This document shows, one piece after another, positions 16,501 through 26,210 of a stretch of 64,000 nt of DNA (position 1 is the first letter of the stretch; each line of letters opens with the position of its first letter). The stretch covers positions 834,435 to 898,434 of the forward strand of contig JAJFTH010000003.1 of NCBI GenBank assembly GCA_021373135.1, read 5' to 3'. The notes below the pieces were generated by a model. That model was not told the origin of the DNA. It was given only the letters and a program-made list of their open reading frames with translations, and searched no databases. A program made the position numbers and the translations under genes. Origin of the DNA: Bacteroidales bacterium (GTDB lineage: Bacteria > Bacteroidota > Bacteroidia > Bacteroidales > UBA1402).

Positions 16501-16513
16501 AAAAGATAAAAAA

Positions 16514-16945
16514 ATGACTCCTGTAGAAATGCTGACACTGCATCATTTGCGCAAGACACCGACCCGTCTGGCCATCCTTAAATATTTACAGACAGCTCCA
16601 TTTCCACAGTCTGAAAATGACATTCATAAAAAGATGCAGGATTCTTACGATCGCATCACTTTTTACCGTACCATCCAGACGCTGATGGAATCAGGAATTA
16701 TTCACCGGATTGTGGCAGACAATACAACTGTACGCTACGCGCTCAATCATTGTACTTCTGCTCTCAACGAACAGGACGCTGACCATGTTCACTTTTTTTG
16801 CACGAAGTGTGGGAAAGTGGAATGTATGGAAGAGGTGGCAGTCCAGCCATATCAATTACCGGATGGTTATAAAAAGGAGGAATGTAATGTCGTTGTTAAA
16901 GGACTTTGTAATGAGTGCGCCAAGAAAAATAGTGCAGAAAAATGA
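16514..16945 (+). CDS. Fur-family transcriptional regulator
   Basis: A 143-residue Fur/Zur-type repressor. The winged helix (LRKTPTRLAILKYLQ; YDRITFYRTIQTLMESGIIH) is followed by a dimerisation domain. That domain has the metal-binding HVHFFCTKCGKVECMEEV stretch and a second pair LCNECAKK, the two CxxC pairs that hold structural zinc. It is divergent from a TonB receptor it probably controls. Whether it senses Fe, Zn or Mn cannot be told from sequence. The ATG is 14 bp after a palindrome that overlaps its own -7 box, suggesting autoregulation. Confidence 0.92.
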   Translation: MTPVEMLTLHHLRKTPTRLAILKYLQTAPFPQSENDIHKKMQDSYDRITFYRTIQTLMESGIIHRIVADNTTVRYALNHCTSALNEQDADHVHFFCTKCGKVECMEEVAVQPYQLPDGYKKEECNVVVKGLCNECAKKNSAEK

Positions 16946-16978
16946 ATATTTTCTGCACTATGAAGGGTCTAAATTGGC

Positions 16979-18055
16979 TTAGTGTAATGTCTTTTTAATA
17001 GCTTGGTATAACTTTTCGGAAAAGCGTTCAAAGCCTAAATCTGTGAGATGGATGCCGTCAACGGTAGCTTCTCCATCGTTCCCAAGGAAGTTGTGTGACG
17101 GGAGGTAGTAGATGTTTTTATCTCCATTCTTTCTCAATCTGTCACATTCCGCTTTCAATGTACTATTTTTTTCAGCGACAATAGCTTCGATAGATTGATC
17201 GAATACCGAATGTGAAAAAATGACTGATTCCACCAATAGAATAGGGGTTTCCGGATTTTCTTTTCTAAGTATCCCGATGAATTTTGCCGTCTTTTCTTTT
17301 ATTTGCGTTGTATTTACATTTGGGATAAAGTCGAGCAGAAACAACGCAGCATCGTGTCTTTTAGCCATTACTTCGGCAATCTCGTAGTCCAACTGGCCAT
17401 TTCCGCTGAATCCCAGATTGATAAATTCTTTATTCAGTTTTCGTTCCAAAATATTCGTGTAAGCCATGCCCGGTCTGCTGGCACAACCTCCTTGTGTGAT
17501 GCTGGTTCCGTAAACAATGATCGGTTTTTCGGTTTCAGGAAAACTCAAGACCGGTTGCTGTATGGTTGTCGTCGAATCAATTCCAACCGATAAAGCGGTA
17601 ACCCCATCGTATAACGGGAGATAAAGCAGGTACTCTCTTTCCGTAGGGGTCATATTGGCAATAATCTGTTTTTCGTTTGATTTTCCATCCGGTCGACCCG
17701 TATTAACGAACTGCCAATGGTCTTTTTCCCAGGCATAAAGATCGAGACCTTTAATTCCGGTTGCGGTCATGTGATTCATGTATCTGTTTTCATACAAGTC
17801 CCATTTGGCTGAGATGCTTGTACTGTTTGTCCGGAAACGAATAGCCAGCCCGGCGGTATTTTTTCCCAAGTTCCACACCGGTGGGCGACATTCGTTTTTC
17901 AGTGCTGCAGGCAATCTTTCATACCGGGTTTCTGTTTGCGTTGTTATTTTTCCGATAAGCGGAAACTGTGCAGCATCGTAATATTTTGTTTGTCCGCACA
18001 AAAGTACTGTCGGAAAAAGCATTGCCAACAGCAAAATCATTCGATATTTTTTCAT
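16979..18055 (-). CDS. Secreted SGNH/GDSL-type hydrolase
   Basis: The protein has 358 residues from the ATG at 18055 (MKKYRMILLLAMLFPTVLLC signal peptide, possible lipobox LLCG). The N-terminal ~170 residues form a beta-sandwich (AGLAIRFRTNSTSISAKWDL) and the C-terminal half an SGNH esterase: block I IIVYGTSITQGG (nucleophile Ser), block II NLGFSGNGQLDYE (oxyanion Gly/Asn), block V DGIHLTDLG (catalytic Asp-His). Such proteins deacetylate or de-esterify glycans. The longer frame to 18100 is translated from a dispersed repeat and is not used. Last gene of the long minus-strand glycan region, behind a repeat copy, so it may have its own control. Confidence 0.88.
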   Translation of the reverse strand: MKKYRMILLLAMLFPTVLLCGQTKYYDAAQFPLIGKITTQTETRYERLPAALKNECRPPVWNLGKNTAGLAIRFRTNSTSISAKWDLYENRYMNHMTATGIKGLDLYAWEKDHWQFVNTGRPDGKSNEKQIIANMTPTEREYLLYLPLYDGVTALSVGIDSTTTIQQPVLSFPETEKPIIVYGTSITQGGCASRPGMAYTNILERKLNKEFINLGFSGNGQLDYEIAEVMAKRHDAALFLLDFIPNVNTTQIKEKTAKFIGILRKENPETPILLVESVIFSHSVFDQSIEAIVAEKNSTLKAECDRLRKNGDKNIYYLPSHNFLGNDGEATVDGIHLTDLGFERFSEKLYQAIKKTLH

Positions 18056-18143
18056 CTGTAAATAATTGTTTTTAAGGTCGTATAGAACCCGCATGTCCAT
18101 CTTATCATGAATCTGGACGTCTTTACAAACATGCTCGTTTCAT
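18050..18143. repeat. Dispersed ~95-bp near-palindromic element, copy 1
   Basis: Shares TTTCAT, AAATAATTGTTTTTAAGGTC, GCATGTCCAT, GGACGT, TTTACAAACATGCTCGTTTC with copies at 34373, 45968 and 56202. Its ends are imperfectly self-complementary (GCATGTCCA near the left, TGGAC and ACATGC on the right). It occupies the region from the start codon of the SGNH gene to 88 bp upstream. Confidence 0.9.
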
Positions 18144-18197
18144 CTTTCTACACTAATAAATTGCAACGGCATTGATTGCAGATCGTTTCCTATCAAA

Positions 18198-19592
18198 TTA
18201 TTCATTGATTTTTTTTATGGCAAGGTCAATTCCTTCCTTTGCATATCCCCATTGATTTGCATTTTTCAAGTGAATGATGTCAAACAGGAAATAACCGTCG
18301 CATGCATCCATACAAGCTTTTACGGAGTTCACAATAGCCTGATTCTCATCGTCCTGACTTACAGAGTTGGAGGAGTCCCAGTTACCGACATCAGGACCGC
18401 CTGCCACCATCGGGCAATCTCCTTTTGTCTTATCTTTTGCCAGTTTACAGAAACCTTGCATGGTCCATTCGGTGGTGCCATAAACATGGAGCGGAGAAGC
18501 ATAAGCTCCAATCAACATTTGATCCATCAAAGCGGCAAATCCATAGTTCTTGTAATTGACCGTAGCCCATTTGTAATAGGATGAAGTATTATATTTCGGA
18601 CTTGCCCAGTTGACACCAACTTCATAATAGGTTGAATACCAACCACCGACATATACACCGAATTTGATTTTCGAATGAACGGACTTGACGGCATTACGTG
18701 CTTTTGCCATAAAATCATACATCACTTTAGCCCTGAATTCCAACCACTTGGTAAAATAAGTCGGATAGGTACTCATCGCGATGACATTGCTTATAGTCGT
18801 TCCGGCGGGCAATATATCACCCGGAAAATTTGAAATGGTCACCCCGCCGAGATAGATCTGAAATTTCTGACGGGTAATATCTGAAAAATCAGATTGGATT
18901 CCGTCAAAACGGCCCCTGTCGATGATGATACCATCCAGATCATATTTTGCCAAATCTTTCAGTAAACTACATATATATTCCTGTACCTCCTCATTGGCGG
19001 GATTGAAAAATTTTGCCCCTGTTCCCTGATCCATAGTGTTCGTAATTCCGGTAGACAAGTTTTTATAAGTAGCCCAGGATTTTTTGGTATTATCCCTGTA
19101 AAGAATACCCTGATTACCCAATGTACTGCTATTTCCGCCAACCATGGTATTGAAACCTGCATGAACTTTCAGTCCCAACTCATGTCCTTTATCTATGAAC
19201 GCCTGCAAATAATCCCAGGTTGCCGTACGGTTGACTTTCGAATAAACACCGTTTACCCAGGCTCCCAGCCATTCCACTTGCTGCACTCCGGCTACCGAAG
19301 ATTGGAAAAGGATATCACCGTTTGTGGGACGTACGTCCACAACAACATCAGTAAAACCGGCATTTTTAGCCAAAGTCAGGTCTCTTGCAATATTTTCCTT
19401 GCTGTTTGCAAAATCATTGAAATTTCCTGCCGCATCAATCCAGATGAAACGTGGTTTATCGCTGTTCGTTATAGCGGTTGAATCCGGAAATTGATAATCA
19501 ATAGGTTCCTTTTTACAGGAAGTATTCTGAAACAGGGAAAATACTGTAAGTAAAATGATATAAACAGGTGTCATTTTTCTTAAATTTTTCAT
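18198..19592 (-). CDS. GHL10-type glycosyl hydrolase-like lipoprotein
   Basis: A 464-residue lipoprotein: the signal MKNLRKMTPVYIILLTVFSL ends in the lipobox NTS-C. The body is a TIM-barrel of the glycosyl-hydrolase-like 10 family (PF02638): 'FIWIDAAGNFNDF', 'DVVVDVRPTNGDILF', 'DLDGIIIDRGRFDG', 'KFGVYVGGWY'. Asp/Arg/Asp in the DRGRFD segment probably line the active site. Family members are poorly characterised glycan hydrolases or binding proteins on the cell surface. The start at 19592 follows the intercistronic hairpin; the longer frame to 19652 crosses that hairpin. It sits in the susCD operon, so surface glycan processing is likely. Confidence 0.85.
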   Translation of the reverse strand: MKNLRKMTPVYIILLTVFSLFQNTSCKKEPIDYQFPDSTAITNSDKPRFIWIDAAGNFNDFANSKENIARDLTLAKNAGFTDVVVDVRPTNGDILFQSSVAGVQQVEWLGAWVNGVYSKVNRTATWDYLQAFIDKGHELGLKVHAGFNTMVGGNSSTLGNQGILYRDNTKKSWATYKNLSTGITNTMDQGTGAKFFNPANEEVQEYICSLLKDLAKYDLDGIIIDRGRFDGIQSDFSDITRQKFQIYLGGVTISNFPGDILPAGTTISNVIAMSTYPTYFTKWLEFRAKVMYDFMAKARNAVKSVHSKIKFGVYVGGWYSTYYEVGVNWASPKYNTSSYYKWATVNYKNYGFAALMDQMLIGAYASPLHVYGTTEWTMQGFCKLAKDKTKGDCPMVAGGPDVGNWDSSNSVSQDDENQAIVNSVKACMDACDGYFLFDIIHLKNANQWGYAKEGIDLAIKKINE

Positions 19593-19603
19593 ACAGTAAA
19601 ATA

Positions 19604-19623
19604 CCTGCACCTTTCGGTGCAGG
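19604..19623 (-). promoter_or_regulatory. Intercistronic hairpin within the susCD operon
   Basis: CCTGCACC (19604-19611), loop TTTC, GGTGCAGG (19616-19623): a perfect 8-bp stem. It lies between the DUF5018-type gene and the GHL10 gene. It has a T-run only on the plus strand; on the coding (minus) strand the following bases are TATTTTAC, so it could act as a weak terminator or an RNA-stability element that lowers downstream expression. Confidence 0.7.
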
Positions 19624-19658
19624 CTTTTTTTAAATAGATTTCTAATAATCAATATTCA

Positions 19659-21320
19659 TTACATATTGATACAGTCGTACTGTACACAAACAACGCATCC
19701 GTTGGTAAACATGAAGTAAAGATACATGTAATATCCGTCGTCTGAAACTTTCAGCGCAACATCACCGGAACCATTTCCATTTGTTCCACCATTTCCTTTA
19801 CCGCCATATAAATCGGGCAGATTTTGCCATACAGCGGTTGCCAGACCGGAAGAGGAACTTACATCGTACAAATAGATGACATCGGCAGAACCTGATGCGG
19901 CTGGATTGACGGAGTTACTTACTGTATATGGACAATTATTGAATACCGTATAATCCGTGGCATTTTGAATATAATTGCTACTAATAGCTTTAGCTGTAGT
20001 TTTGAATGTATTTGTGTTACCATCCACCCATGCGAACATATAAGGTTCAGCATAGCTTGAAACGAAATAATTGCTGTTCAAATTTGTCGGATTTGTATAG
20101 ACAATATCACAATTGTAGTTCCATGTTTTTGTGTAATTGCCAGATATTGTGATGATTGTCGGAGTCTGTGACTGAAGGACGCCACCTATTACCTGCCAAC
20201 GTGCGAATTGGTATCCGGCTGCATTGATTGGAACTGTAATGATGGCATTTCCGTCAAGACTGCCTTTGATGGATAACTTTCGTCCCATGGTCAAACCACC
20301 GTTCCATTGAATATACAATTGCGGGGTTCCGGTCACGCCGTTGATTCTCCAAACCTTGAATGCACTTGATGCGGAAGCAAGATTACAAAACAGGATATTG
20401 TCACCGTCATCACAGGTATTGTAGAAGTTAATCAAACTACCCTTGTTTGTACCCAAATCAATCTCACCGACCTTTTCGCCTGTCTTTCGATCCAGGTAAA
20501 TGCTGTTCAGACCTCTGGTATTCAACACGACGTAGTCTTTCGTTACCGCCATGCCACCCGTCATGTTCAGGGTAGTAATACCAAGGTCGGTATTCAGTTT
20601 TTTAGACCAAAGAATCTTGGCACTACCGGTACGCATTCCTAAATCAATCTTGGAAGGGACAACTTTTTTTACCGTATAAACAGCGGAGTTCGTTCCATTC
20701 TGAGCGGTAACGGTAATCTGAACACCATCGTTATAATTCAAAGCCGTTGTTGTCGGATCCGGCGACATGATAGCACCGTGTGATATCGTCACTGTAGCCA
20801 AGGCGGAACCGATGGGGTCAATGGAGATCAGGGAAATCTTTTTGTTGGCCTCATCAATGACTCCACTTAGACCAAGAGAAGCCAATTCGAAGTTTGTGAT
20901 GGCGCATTCGGCACTCTTACGAATTTCCGCAACGACGTCATATCCTTTCTTCTTTTTAGTCTGATCAGTCACGATAAGGTGGTTTTCCTTTGTGAAATCC
21001 ATATACAGGATAGCCGGAGAAATGGTGACATTATCATCCAGGTTTGCAGTAACCCTCATTTTTGTCAAATCAGACATCGTCAGAACATTGTCCGACGTTC
21101 TGGGATAATTATAAGGGAATACAACGGTAATAATTCCGTTGATAGAGTCTATCTCACTGGTAAAGGCATTTTCAGAGCTTTCATCGCCATAGAAGGAAGC
21201 CGTGATGCCATTAATGCCCGAGCGTGAAACGGAAGGGGTCAGATCTTCAACTTCCTGGCACCCGAATCCGCCAAACACAATTGAAGCAATAGCAATCAAT
21301 GATATAATTTTATTTTTCAT
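19659..21320 (-). CDS. Surface lipoprotein with DUF5018 and beta-propeller-like C-terminus (SusE/F position)
   Basis: The protein has 553 residues from the ATG at 21320. The signal MKNKIISLIAIASIVFGGFG ends at a lipobox GFG-C. Two Ig-like DUF5018-type repeats follow (TSEIDSINGIITVVFPYNYP; ANKKISLISIDPIGSALATV). The C-terminal ~330 residues are repetitive beta strands with small/aromatic alternation (ILWSKKLNTDLGITTLNMTG; SDDGYYMYLYFMF), consistent with a DUF4623-type propeller. Proteins in this place behind SusD bind glycan at the cell surface. It starts 21 bp after the SusD stop and is surely co-transcribed. The ligand is unknown. Confidence 0.78.
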   Translation of the reverse strand: MKNKIISLIAIASIVFGGFGCQEVEDLTPSVSRSGINGITASFYGDESSENAFTSEIDSINGIITVVFPYNYPRTSDNVLTMSDLTKMRVTANLDDNVTISPAILYMDFTKENHLIVTDQTKKKKGYDVVAEIRKSAECAITNFELASLGLSGVIDEANKKISLISIDPIGSALATVTISHGAIMSPDPTTTALNYNDGVQITVTAQNGTNSAVYTVKKVVPSKIDLGMRTGSAKILWSKKLNTDLGITTLNMTGGMAVTKDYVVLNTRGLNSIYLDRKTGEKVGEIDLGTNKGSLINFYNTCDDGDNILFCNLASASSAFKVWRINGVTGTPQLYIQWNGGLTMGRKLSIKGSLDGNAIITVPINAAGYQFARWQVIGGVLQSQTPTIITISGNYTKTWNYNCDIVYTNPTNLNSNYFVSSYAEPYMFAWVDGNTNTFKTTAKAISSNYIQNATDYTVFNNCPYTVSNSVNPAASGSADVIYLYDVSSSSGLATAVWQNLPDLYGGKGNGGTNGNGSGDVALKVSDDGYYMYLYFMFTNGCVVCVQYDCINM

Positions 21321-21340
21321 TGCATTATTCTTTATATTTA

Positions 21341-22972
21341 TTATAACCATTCATCGTATTGAAGCATCAAAGAATTGTTCTTTAATTCTTCATCAGGAAT
21401 AGGAAGAACATATGTCTTCTCCAAGAACTTACGATCCTGGTAGTCTACGTCAATATATTCGTAATTATCGCCGGTAATCTTGAAGCCATGGCAACGGTAG
21501 TTGTTATACTCGATATGAGCCAGCTTCCATCTGCGCATGTCCCAGAACAATTGTCCCTCGTAAGCCAATTCAACCTTACGTTCGTTTCTGTAATCTTTGA
21601 ACCAGTCGGCACCGGTCGTATATTTCCCCGGAAGCCCGACACGTGCCCGGACCTCATTCATAGCACTCTGGGCATCACCAATTTTGTTTAACCGGTAAGC
21701 AGCTTCCGCCTTGTTCAGAAGAACTTCGGCATAACGGATCTCCACCCAGGGTTGCGTACTTGGAGTACCTTTTACGTCGGTGATGGATTCATTCATCAAT
21801 TTTCTCAGATAATAACCGGTAGTAGTATATCCGTAAGTATAAGGTTGTGCCCTGTAAGCCATGAACATTCCATAGGTGCCGTTTACAGAGTTCTGCATCA
21901 CGTGTCCTTTCCAGGTACATCCCGGATAGATGACGGAAGCCTTGAAACGGGGTTCAAGAGATTCGTAATTGGGACGGGTTGCTGTCGTTGAATGGTAAGG
22001 AGTCCAGTCCACCTTATTGCCAAGGCTGTCTTCATAGCATTCTACCATTTCCTGTGTCGGGGTACCCAATCCTCCGGAATCGTAGCCATCACTCAACGGA
22101 ACATAATCTTTATCAAAGGTATGGTTTGGACCGGAAAGGTTGTAATCAAATTCGAGGAGGGCCTCTTTGTTGTTTCCGGCACAGGCATTTTTATAGTCGC
22201 CCATCAATCCGTATTTCTTTGATATGATGACAGAGTCTGCAGCATTGTATGCCTCCTGCCAGTTTTCCGCATACAACATGGCGCGGGATTTGAAAGCCAA
22301 TGCGGCATATTTGGTGACACGGCCTTTATCTGCAGGATCTGTCCATAATTCAGGCAGATTGGCTATGGCATAGTCCAAATCCGATTTAATCAAAGCCCAG
22401 GTCTCTTCCTTTGTGCTGCGGGCCTTGTCATTCTGCATCTGATTCAAGTCTGTGTAAAGAATTACCCCGTCGTGGCGTTTTGCCAGTTGGAAGTAAACAT
22501 AGGCCCGGAAGAAAAGAGCTTGAGCTTTCAATTCTGTTTCTTTTTCCTCCGGAAAATTTGAATATTTTTCCATGGAGTTCAGAAACTGGTTGATTCGCCT
22601 GATTTCATCATAAGCATCATTCCAGCAGCTGTATAAGCAACCGGCAGAAGTGATAATAGTCGGGTTGAACACATAATTGTTCGGGTGTCCGGCTTTGTTT
22701 CCCAAGGCATAAGAACCATATTTGAAAACATCCGTCAGACTCTCTGTCAGGCTGCCCTTAAACTGTAACGTTCCAAATTGGCCGTATTTGTTCAGATAGG
22801 TATAGAACCCATTGACATACAGATCGGCACTTGCTTCATCCTCCCAGATATTCTGATTGGACAGGCTGTCTGTTGACGTAAGTTCCAGCCAGTCGTTACA
22901 GCTGCTGAATCCGGCTACAATAGTAGCCAAAATCGTTATTTTGAATATTTTTTTCATCATTTTTTGAATCAT
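21341..22972 (-). CDS. susD: SusD/RagB-family nutrient-binding lipoprotein
   Basis: A 543-residue surface lipoprotein. The signal MMKKIFKITILATIVAGFSS ends at lipobox FSS-C. It has the SusD N-terminal region (NDWLELTSTDSLSNQNIWED; LYVNGFYTYLN), TPR helices (AQALFFRAYVYFQLAKRHDG) and the C-terminal hallmark of the family (EIRYAEVLLNKAEAAYRLNK; ERKVELAYEGQLFWDMRRWK). SusD forms the lid of the SusC transporter and captures glycan. The first ATG overlaps the SusC stop (ATGA); two more ATGs follow within six codons (22960 and 22957), either of which could be used. Confidence 0.93.
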   Translation of the reverse strand: MIQKMMKKIFKITILATIVAGFSSCNDWLELTSTDSLSNQNIWEDEASADLYVNGFYTYLNKYGQFGTLQFKGSLTESLTDVFKYGSYALGNKAGHPNNYVFNPTIITSAGCLYSCWNDAYDEIRRINQFLNSMEKYSNFPEEKETELKAQALFFRAYVYFQLAKRHDGVILYTDLNQMQNDKARSTKEETWALIKSDLDYAIANLPELWTDPADKGRVTKYAALAFKSRAMLYAENWQEAYNAADSVIISKKYGLMGDYKNACAGNNKEALLEFDYNLSGPNHTFDKDYVPLSDGYDSGGLGTPTQEMVECYEDSLGNKVDWTPYHSTTATRPNYESLEPRFKASVIYPGCTWKGHVMQNSVNGTYGMFMAYRAQPYTYGYTTTGYYLRKLMNESITDVKGTPSTQPWVEIRYAEVLLNKAEAAYRLNKIGDAQSAMNEVRARVGLPGKYTTGADWFKDYRNERKVELAYEGQLFWDMRRWKLAHIEYNNYRCHGFKITGDNYEYIDVDYQDRKFLEKTYVLPIPDEELKNNSLMLQYDEWL

Positions 22973-25900
22973 AATGTGAGGTTAACACCAAAAGAGAAAG
23001 TCATCTGCTGTGGATAGTATCCATTGTTTACACCCGGCGATTCAGGATCTATGTTATATTTGGTAAGTTCACTGAATGTCAGGATGTTCGACCCTTCAAC
23101 ATAAAGCCTGAGATTATTGATACCCCAGGTTGTGATTATCCTTTTGGGAAGAGAATAACCAACCTGGAATGTTTTCAGGCGTAGATAATCCCCCGATCTG
23201 TAATAGAGCGTAGACGCAAAAGCGTTATTGTTGCTTACAGGGACGATGGACAAACGGGGAAATTCCGCATCGGTGTGTTCCGGAGTCCAGGAATTTTCTG
23301 CCAGAAAAACCGGAGAGTTGCCACCGTGATTGAATATTTTAGTAAAGGAAGTATTACCCATATTACCTGCTGAACCGGTTGCCGTATAAACTCCTGACAA
23401 AGCGATCGTACGGCCCAATGCTCCCTGGAACAACAAATCAAAATCAAATCCTTTCCAGTTACCGTTTAAGTTCAGAGAAGACTGGAACCTTGGATAGGCA
23501 CTCTTACCTACATAGCCCATATCCTGCGCAACGGTAATCTTTCCGTCACCGTTTCTATCCTTATATTTGATACAACCCGGCAAAACGGCCGATCCCGGTA
23601 TCGTAGCCGAATTATCGATCTCTTCCTGAGACTGGAACAAGCCTTCGGCGATGAAACCAAGCTGGGAGCCGACTTCCTTGCCGGTCAGTTTCATATAATC
23701 AGGCGTATTCTGGGAATCACCGGAATAATACAACCAGGTACGTTTGGCTAAAGAGCCGACCCATTTCACGCCATAGTTGAAATCTCCGAGGTGATTGTTA
23801 TGGCTGATGGTAAAGTCAAAACCACGATAGTCTATCTTGTTCTTATTGTCCAAGCTGTAAAAATAACCCCCCATGGAAGGAGAATAGGAGCCACCGGCGG
23901 ATGCAAGCAAATCGTATTGGTACTTGTAGAATACATCGAATTCAATACCCAACAATCCTTTCCACGCAGAAAAATCCGTACCTAAGTTATAGGTTATACA
24001 TTTGGCCCAGGTTAGAGTTGGATTACCCAATGTGGAGGCATACGCAATGCTTTGGCTTGCACTACCAAGAACGACTTGATTTGTGGATATGCCCATCAAA
24101 TCCAAATATTGGAAAGGACTGACTCCAGAGGTGGCTGTCTTACCGATACCACCCCTGATTTTCAGATTGTCGATCCAATCGGCTGAAAACCATTCCTCAT
24201 TGTTCATTCTCCAGCCAAGAGAAACAGCCGGTAAATTCACCCAGCGGGAACCGTTCATTCCACTGAAAAGATAGCTTCCGTCACGACGGAAAGAGACTTC
24301 GGCCAAATATCTGTCGCTGTATTCATAGTTCACACGACCGACAAAACCCAGCACACGCGATTGAGAACTGGAACCGCTTAGAGCAGCATATTTATCCGTT
24401 CCGGCACCTGTCTTGTTGGTGATCTTGCTTAACTCATCCAGAGCAATAAAGTCAAGACCATAACCCGTTACACCAAGAACATTACCATAGACGTTACGGG
24501 TTTCAGCCAAACCGATAGCATTTATTTTATGCTCTCCGAAGGTCCTGTCGAAGTTGACACTGGTTTGAGTCACCACATTGGTTGACTGAGAAGCAGACTC
24601 AGAAAGGGTTCTATTTCCTGAGTTATCAGTAAACACACTATAACTTAAGGTCTCTGTAGAAGAGCTCGGTGCAGAGACCAATGCTGTTTTGTACGGAATG
24701 GAAAGGCTTTTGGTAAATTGATAAGACAAGTCATAAGCACCCGCAAATTTGAAGTTCAAACCTTTCAGCCATGGAGCATCGTACTTCAAGGAGAAGTTGG
24801 ATTGAATATATGTATTGTTGGTTCTGTAATAACCTGATTCATAAATGGATGCTATGGGGCTTACCGAAGAAGAGCTTGTTGGAGTGGATGTATAATACTC
24901 ATTTCCTTGGTATGTTATTGTTTCAGGAACGTAAGGCAATGCACTTACGGCCTGTTGAGGGATGTTATGCCAATCATCCGGATCTGCAGAGTAACGGGGT
25001 CTGTCCCGTTTCTCAACACGGGCGGAAATGCCCAATTCCATGGAAAAATTGTTACGGATTTTAGCATCGACGTTAGAACGAAGGTTATAACGATCGTAGT
25101 TGTATTTATCAACATTACCTTTTTGAGAAAAAGTACCGAGAGAAGTAAAGAAACGAACTTTATCGTTACCGCCTGCAGCACTTACATTGTGGTGCGCATT
25201 GGTTCCTGTACCGAACACTTTGTCGTACCAGTCGGTATTGCCCCAACCGTCAACGCCATCTTTCATCTTCTGAACCTGGGCGGCAGTGAAGACTGCTTCA
25301 TCACCATCCATTACTCTGGCCTTATTGTACCAATAGGCATAACCCGGAGCATCCAGCCATTCTATTTGGTTCGAATTCTGGCTGATGCCATAGGTCCCGG
25401 AATAGTTGATACGTGCTTTTTCCGCTTTACCTTTTTTGGTGGTCACAATGATGACCGCAGAGGCATCCAAACCATAAACGGCTGCAGAGGTCGCGTCTTT
25501 TAACACGGAGATGGATTCAACCTCATTCGGATCGATTTCGTTGAAACTGCGCTTAACACCATCCACAATATAGGTGGCACTTTGGCCGCGAATCAACAAG
25601 GATGCGGCATCGTTGCCCGGTTGTCCGGAAGACTGCAACATTGTGACACCGGCCACACGGGCACCAAGTACATTCGTGATACCCATTGCAGGAGCTTTCA
25701 ACAATTCCTTGTCAGACATCGTGGATACTGCACCCGTGATGCTTGCACGTTTCTGGGTTCCGTAACCGACAACGACAACTTCATCCAGGGCCTTCAGGTT
25801 CTCCTCTAAAGTCACACTCAGATTTGTTTTCCCGTCTAAAGCAATACTTTTAGTGTCGTAACCTATGTACGAAAATTCAATAGTTGCATTTTTTGAAGGG

Positions 25901-26127
25901 ACATTCATTTTAAATGTGCCGTCAGTATTCGTCACAGTATTTGAACCTGTTCCTTTTACTTTAATGCTTACTCCTATCAAACTTTCTCCTTGCGTGTTGA
26001 TCACTTTTCCCTGTACTGTTGTCGTTTGAGCAAAGGCAACAGTGGAGCATAGAAGTGAGCAAGCACACAAAAATGGAATCAAATATCTTGATTTCCATTT
26101 TAGTAAAGTGATTTTGTTCTTTTTCAT
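22969..26127 (-). CDS. susC: SusC/RagA-family TonB-linked outer-membrane transporter
   Basis: A complete 1052-residue SusC. It has a signal peptide (ending CSTVAFAQ), a carboxypeptidase-like domain (VQGKVINTQGESLIGVSIKV), the TonB box LDEVVVVGYGTQKR near residue 113, the plug (VLGARVAGVTMLQSSGQPGN; 'ESISVLKDATSAAVYG') and a 22-strand barrel ending MTFSFGVNLTL. It imports oligosaccharides through the outer membrane with SusD as lid, powered by TonB. There is no N-terminal STN extension, so coupling to an anti-sigma factor is not expected, and none is nearby. It is preceded by an 83-bp gap after glycerate kinase, where a separate promoter could lie. Confidence 0.95.
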   Translation of the reverse strand: MKKNKITLLKWKSRYLIPFLCACSLLCSTVAFAQTTTVQGKVINTQGESLIGVSIKVKGTGSNTVTNTDGTFKMNVPSKNATIEFSYIGYDTKSIALDGKTNLSVTLEENLKALDEVVVVGYGTQKRASITGAVSTMSDKELLKAPAMGITNVLGARVAGVTMLQSSGQPGNDAASLLIRGQSATYIVDGVKRSFNEIDPNEVESISVLKDATSAAVYGLDASAVIIVTTKKGKAEKARINYSGTYGISQNSNQIEWLDAPGYAYWYNKARVMDGDEAVFTAAQVQKMKDGVDGWGNTDWYDKVFGTGTNAHHNVSAAGGNDKVRFFTSLGTFSQKGNVDKYNYDRYNLRSNVDAKIRNNFSMELGISARVEKRDRPRYSADPDDWHNIPQQAVSALPYVPETITYQGNEYYTSTPTSSSSVSPIASIYESGYYRTNNTYIQSNFSLKYDAPWLKGLNFKFAGAYDLSYQFTKSLSIPYKTALVSAPSSSTETLSYSVFTDNSGNRTLSESASQSTNVVTQTSVNFDRTFGEHKINAIGLAETRNVYGNVLGVTGYGLDFIALDELSKITNKTGAGTDKYAALSGSSSQSRVLGFVGRVNYEYSDRYLAEVSFRRDGSYLFSGMNGSRWVNLPAVSLGWRMNNEEWFSADWIDNLKIRGGIGKTATSGVSPFQYLDLMGISTNQVVLGSASQSIAYASTLGNPTLTWAKCITYNLGTDFSAWKGLLGIEFDVFYKYQYDLLASAGGSYSPSMGGYFYSLDNKNKIDYRGFDFTISHNNHLGDFNYGVKWVGSLAKRTWLYYSGDSQNTPDYMKLTGKEVGSQLGFIAEGLFQSQEEIDNSATIPGSAVLPGCIKYKDRNGDGKITVAQDMGYVGKSAYPRFQSSLNLNGNWKGFDFDLLFQGALGRTIALSGVYTATGSAGNMGNTSFTKIFNHGGNSPVFLAENSWTPEHTDAEFPRLSIVPVSNNNAFASTLYYRSGDYLRLKTFQVGYSLPKRIITTWGINNLRLYVEGSNILTFSELTKYNIDPESPGVNNGYYPQQMTFSFGVNLTL

Positions 26128-26210
26128 GAAAGAGTTAATTTTAATGGTTAAATAATTAATTTTGAAGTGTATGATTAATAGATATACTGGTTGTTAAAAT
26201 AGATTGATGA

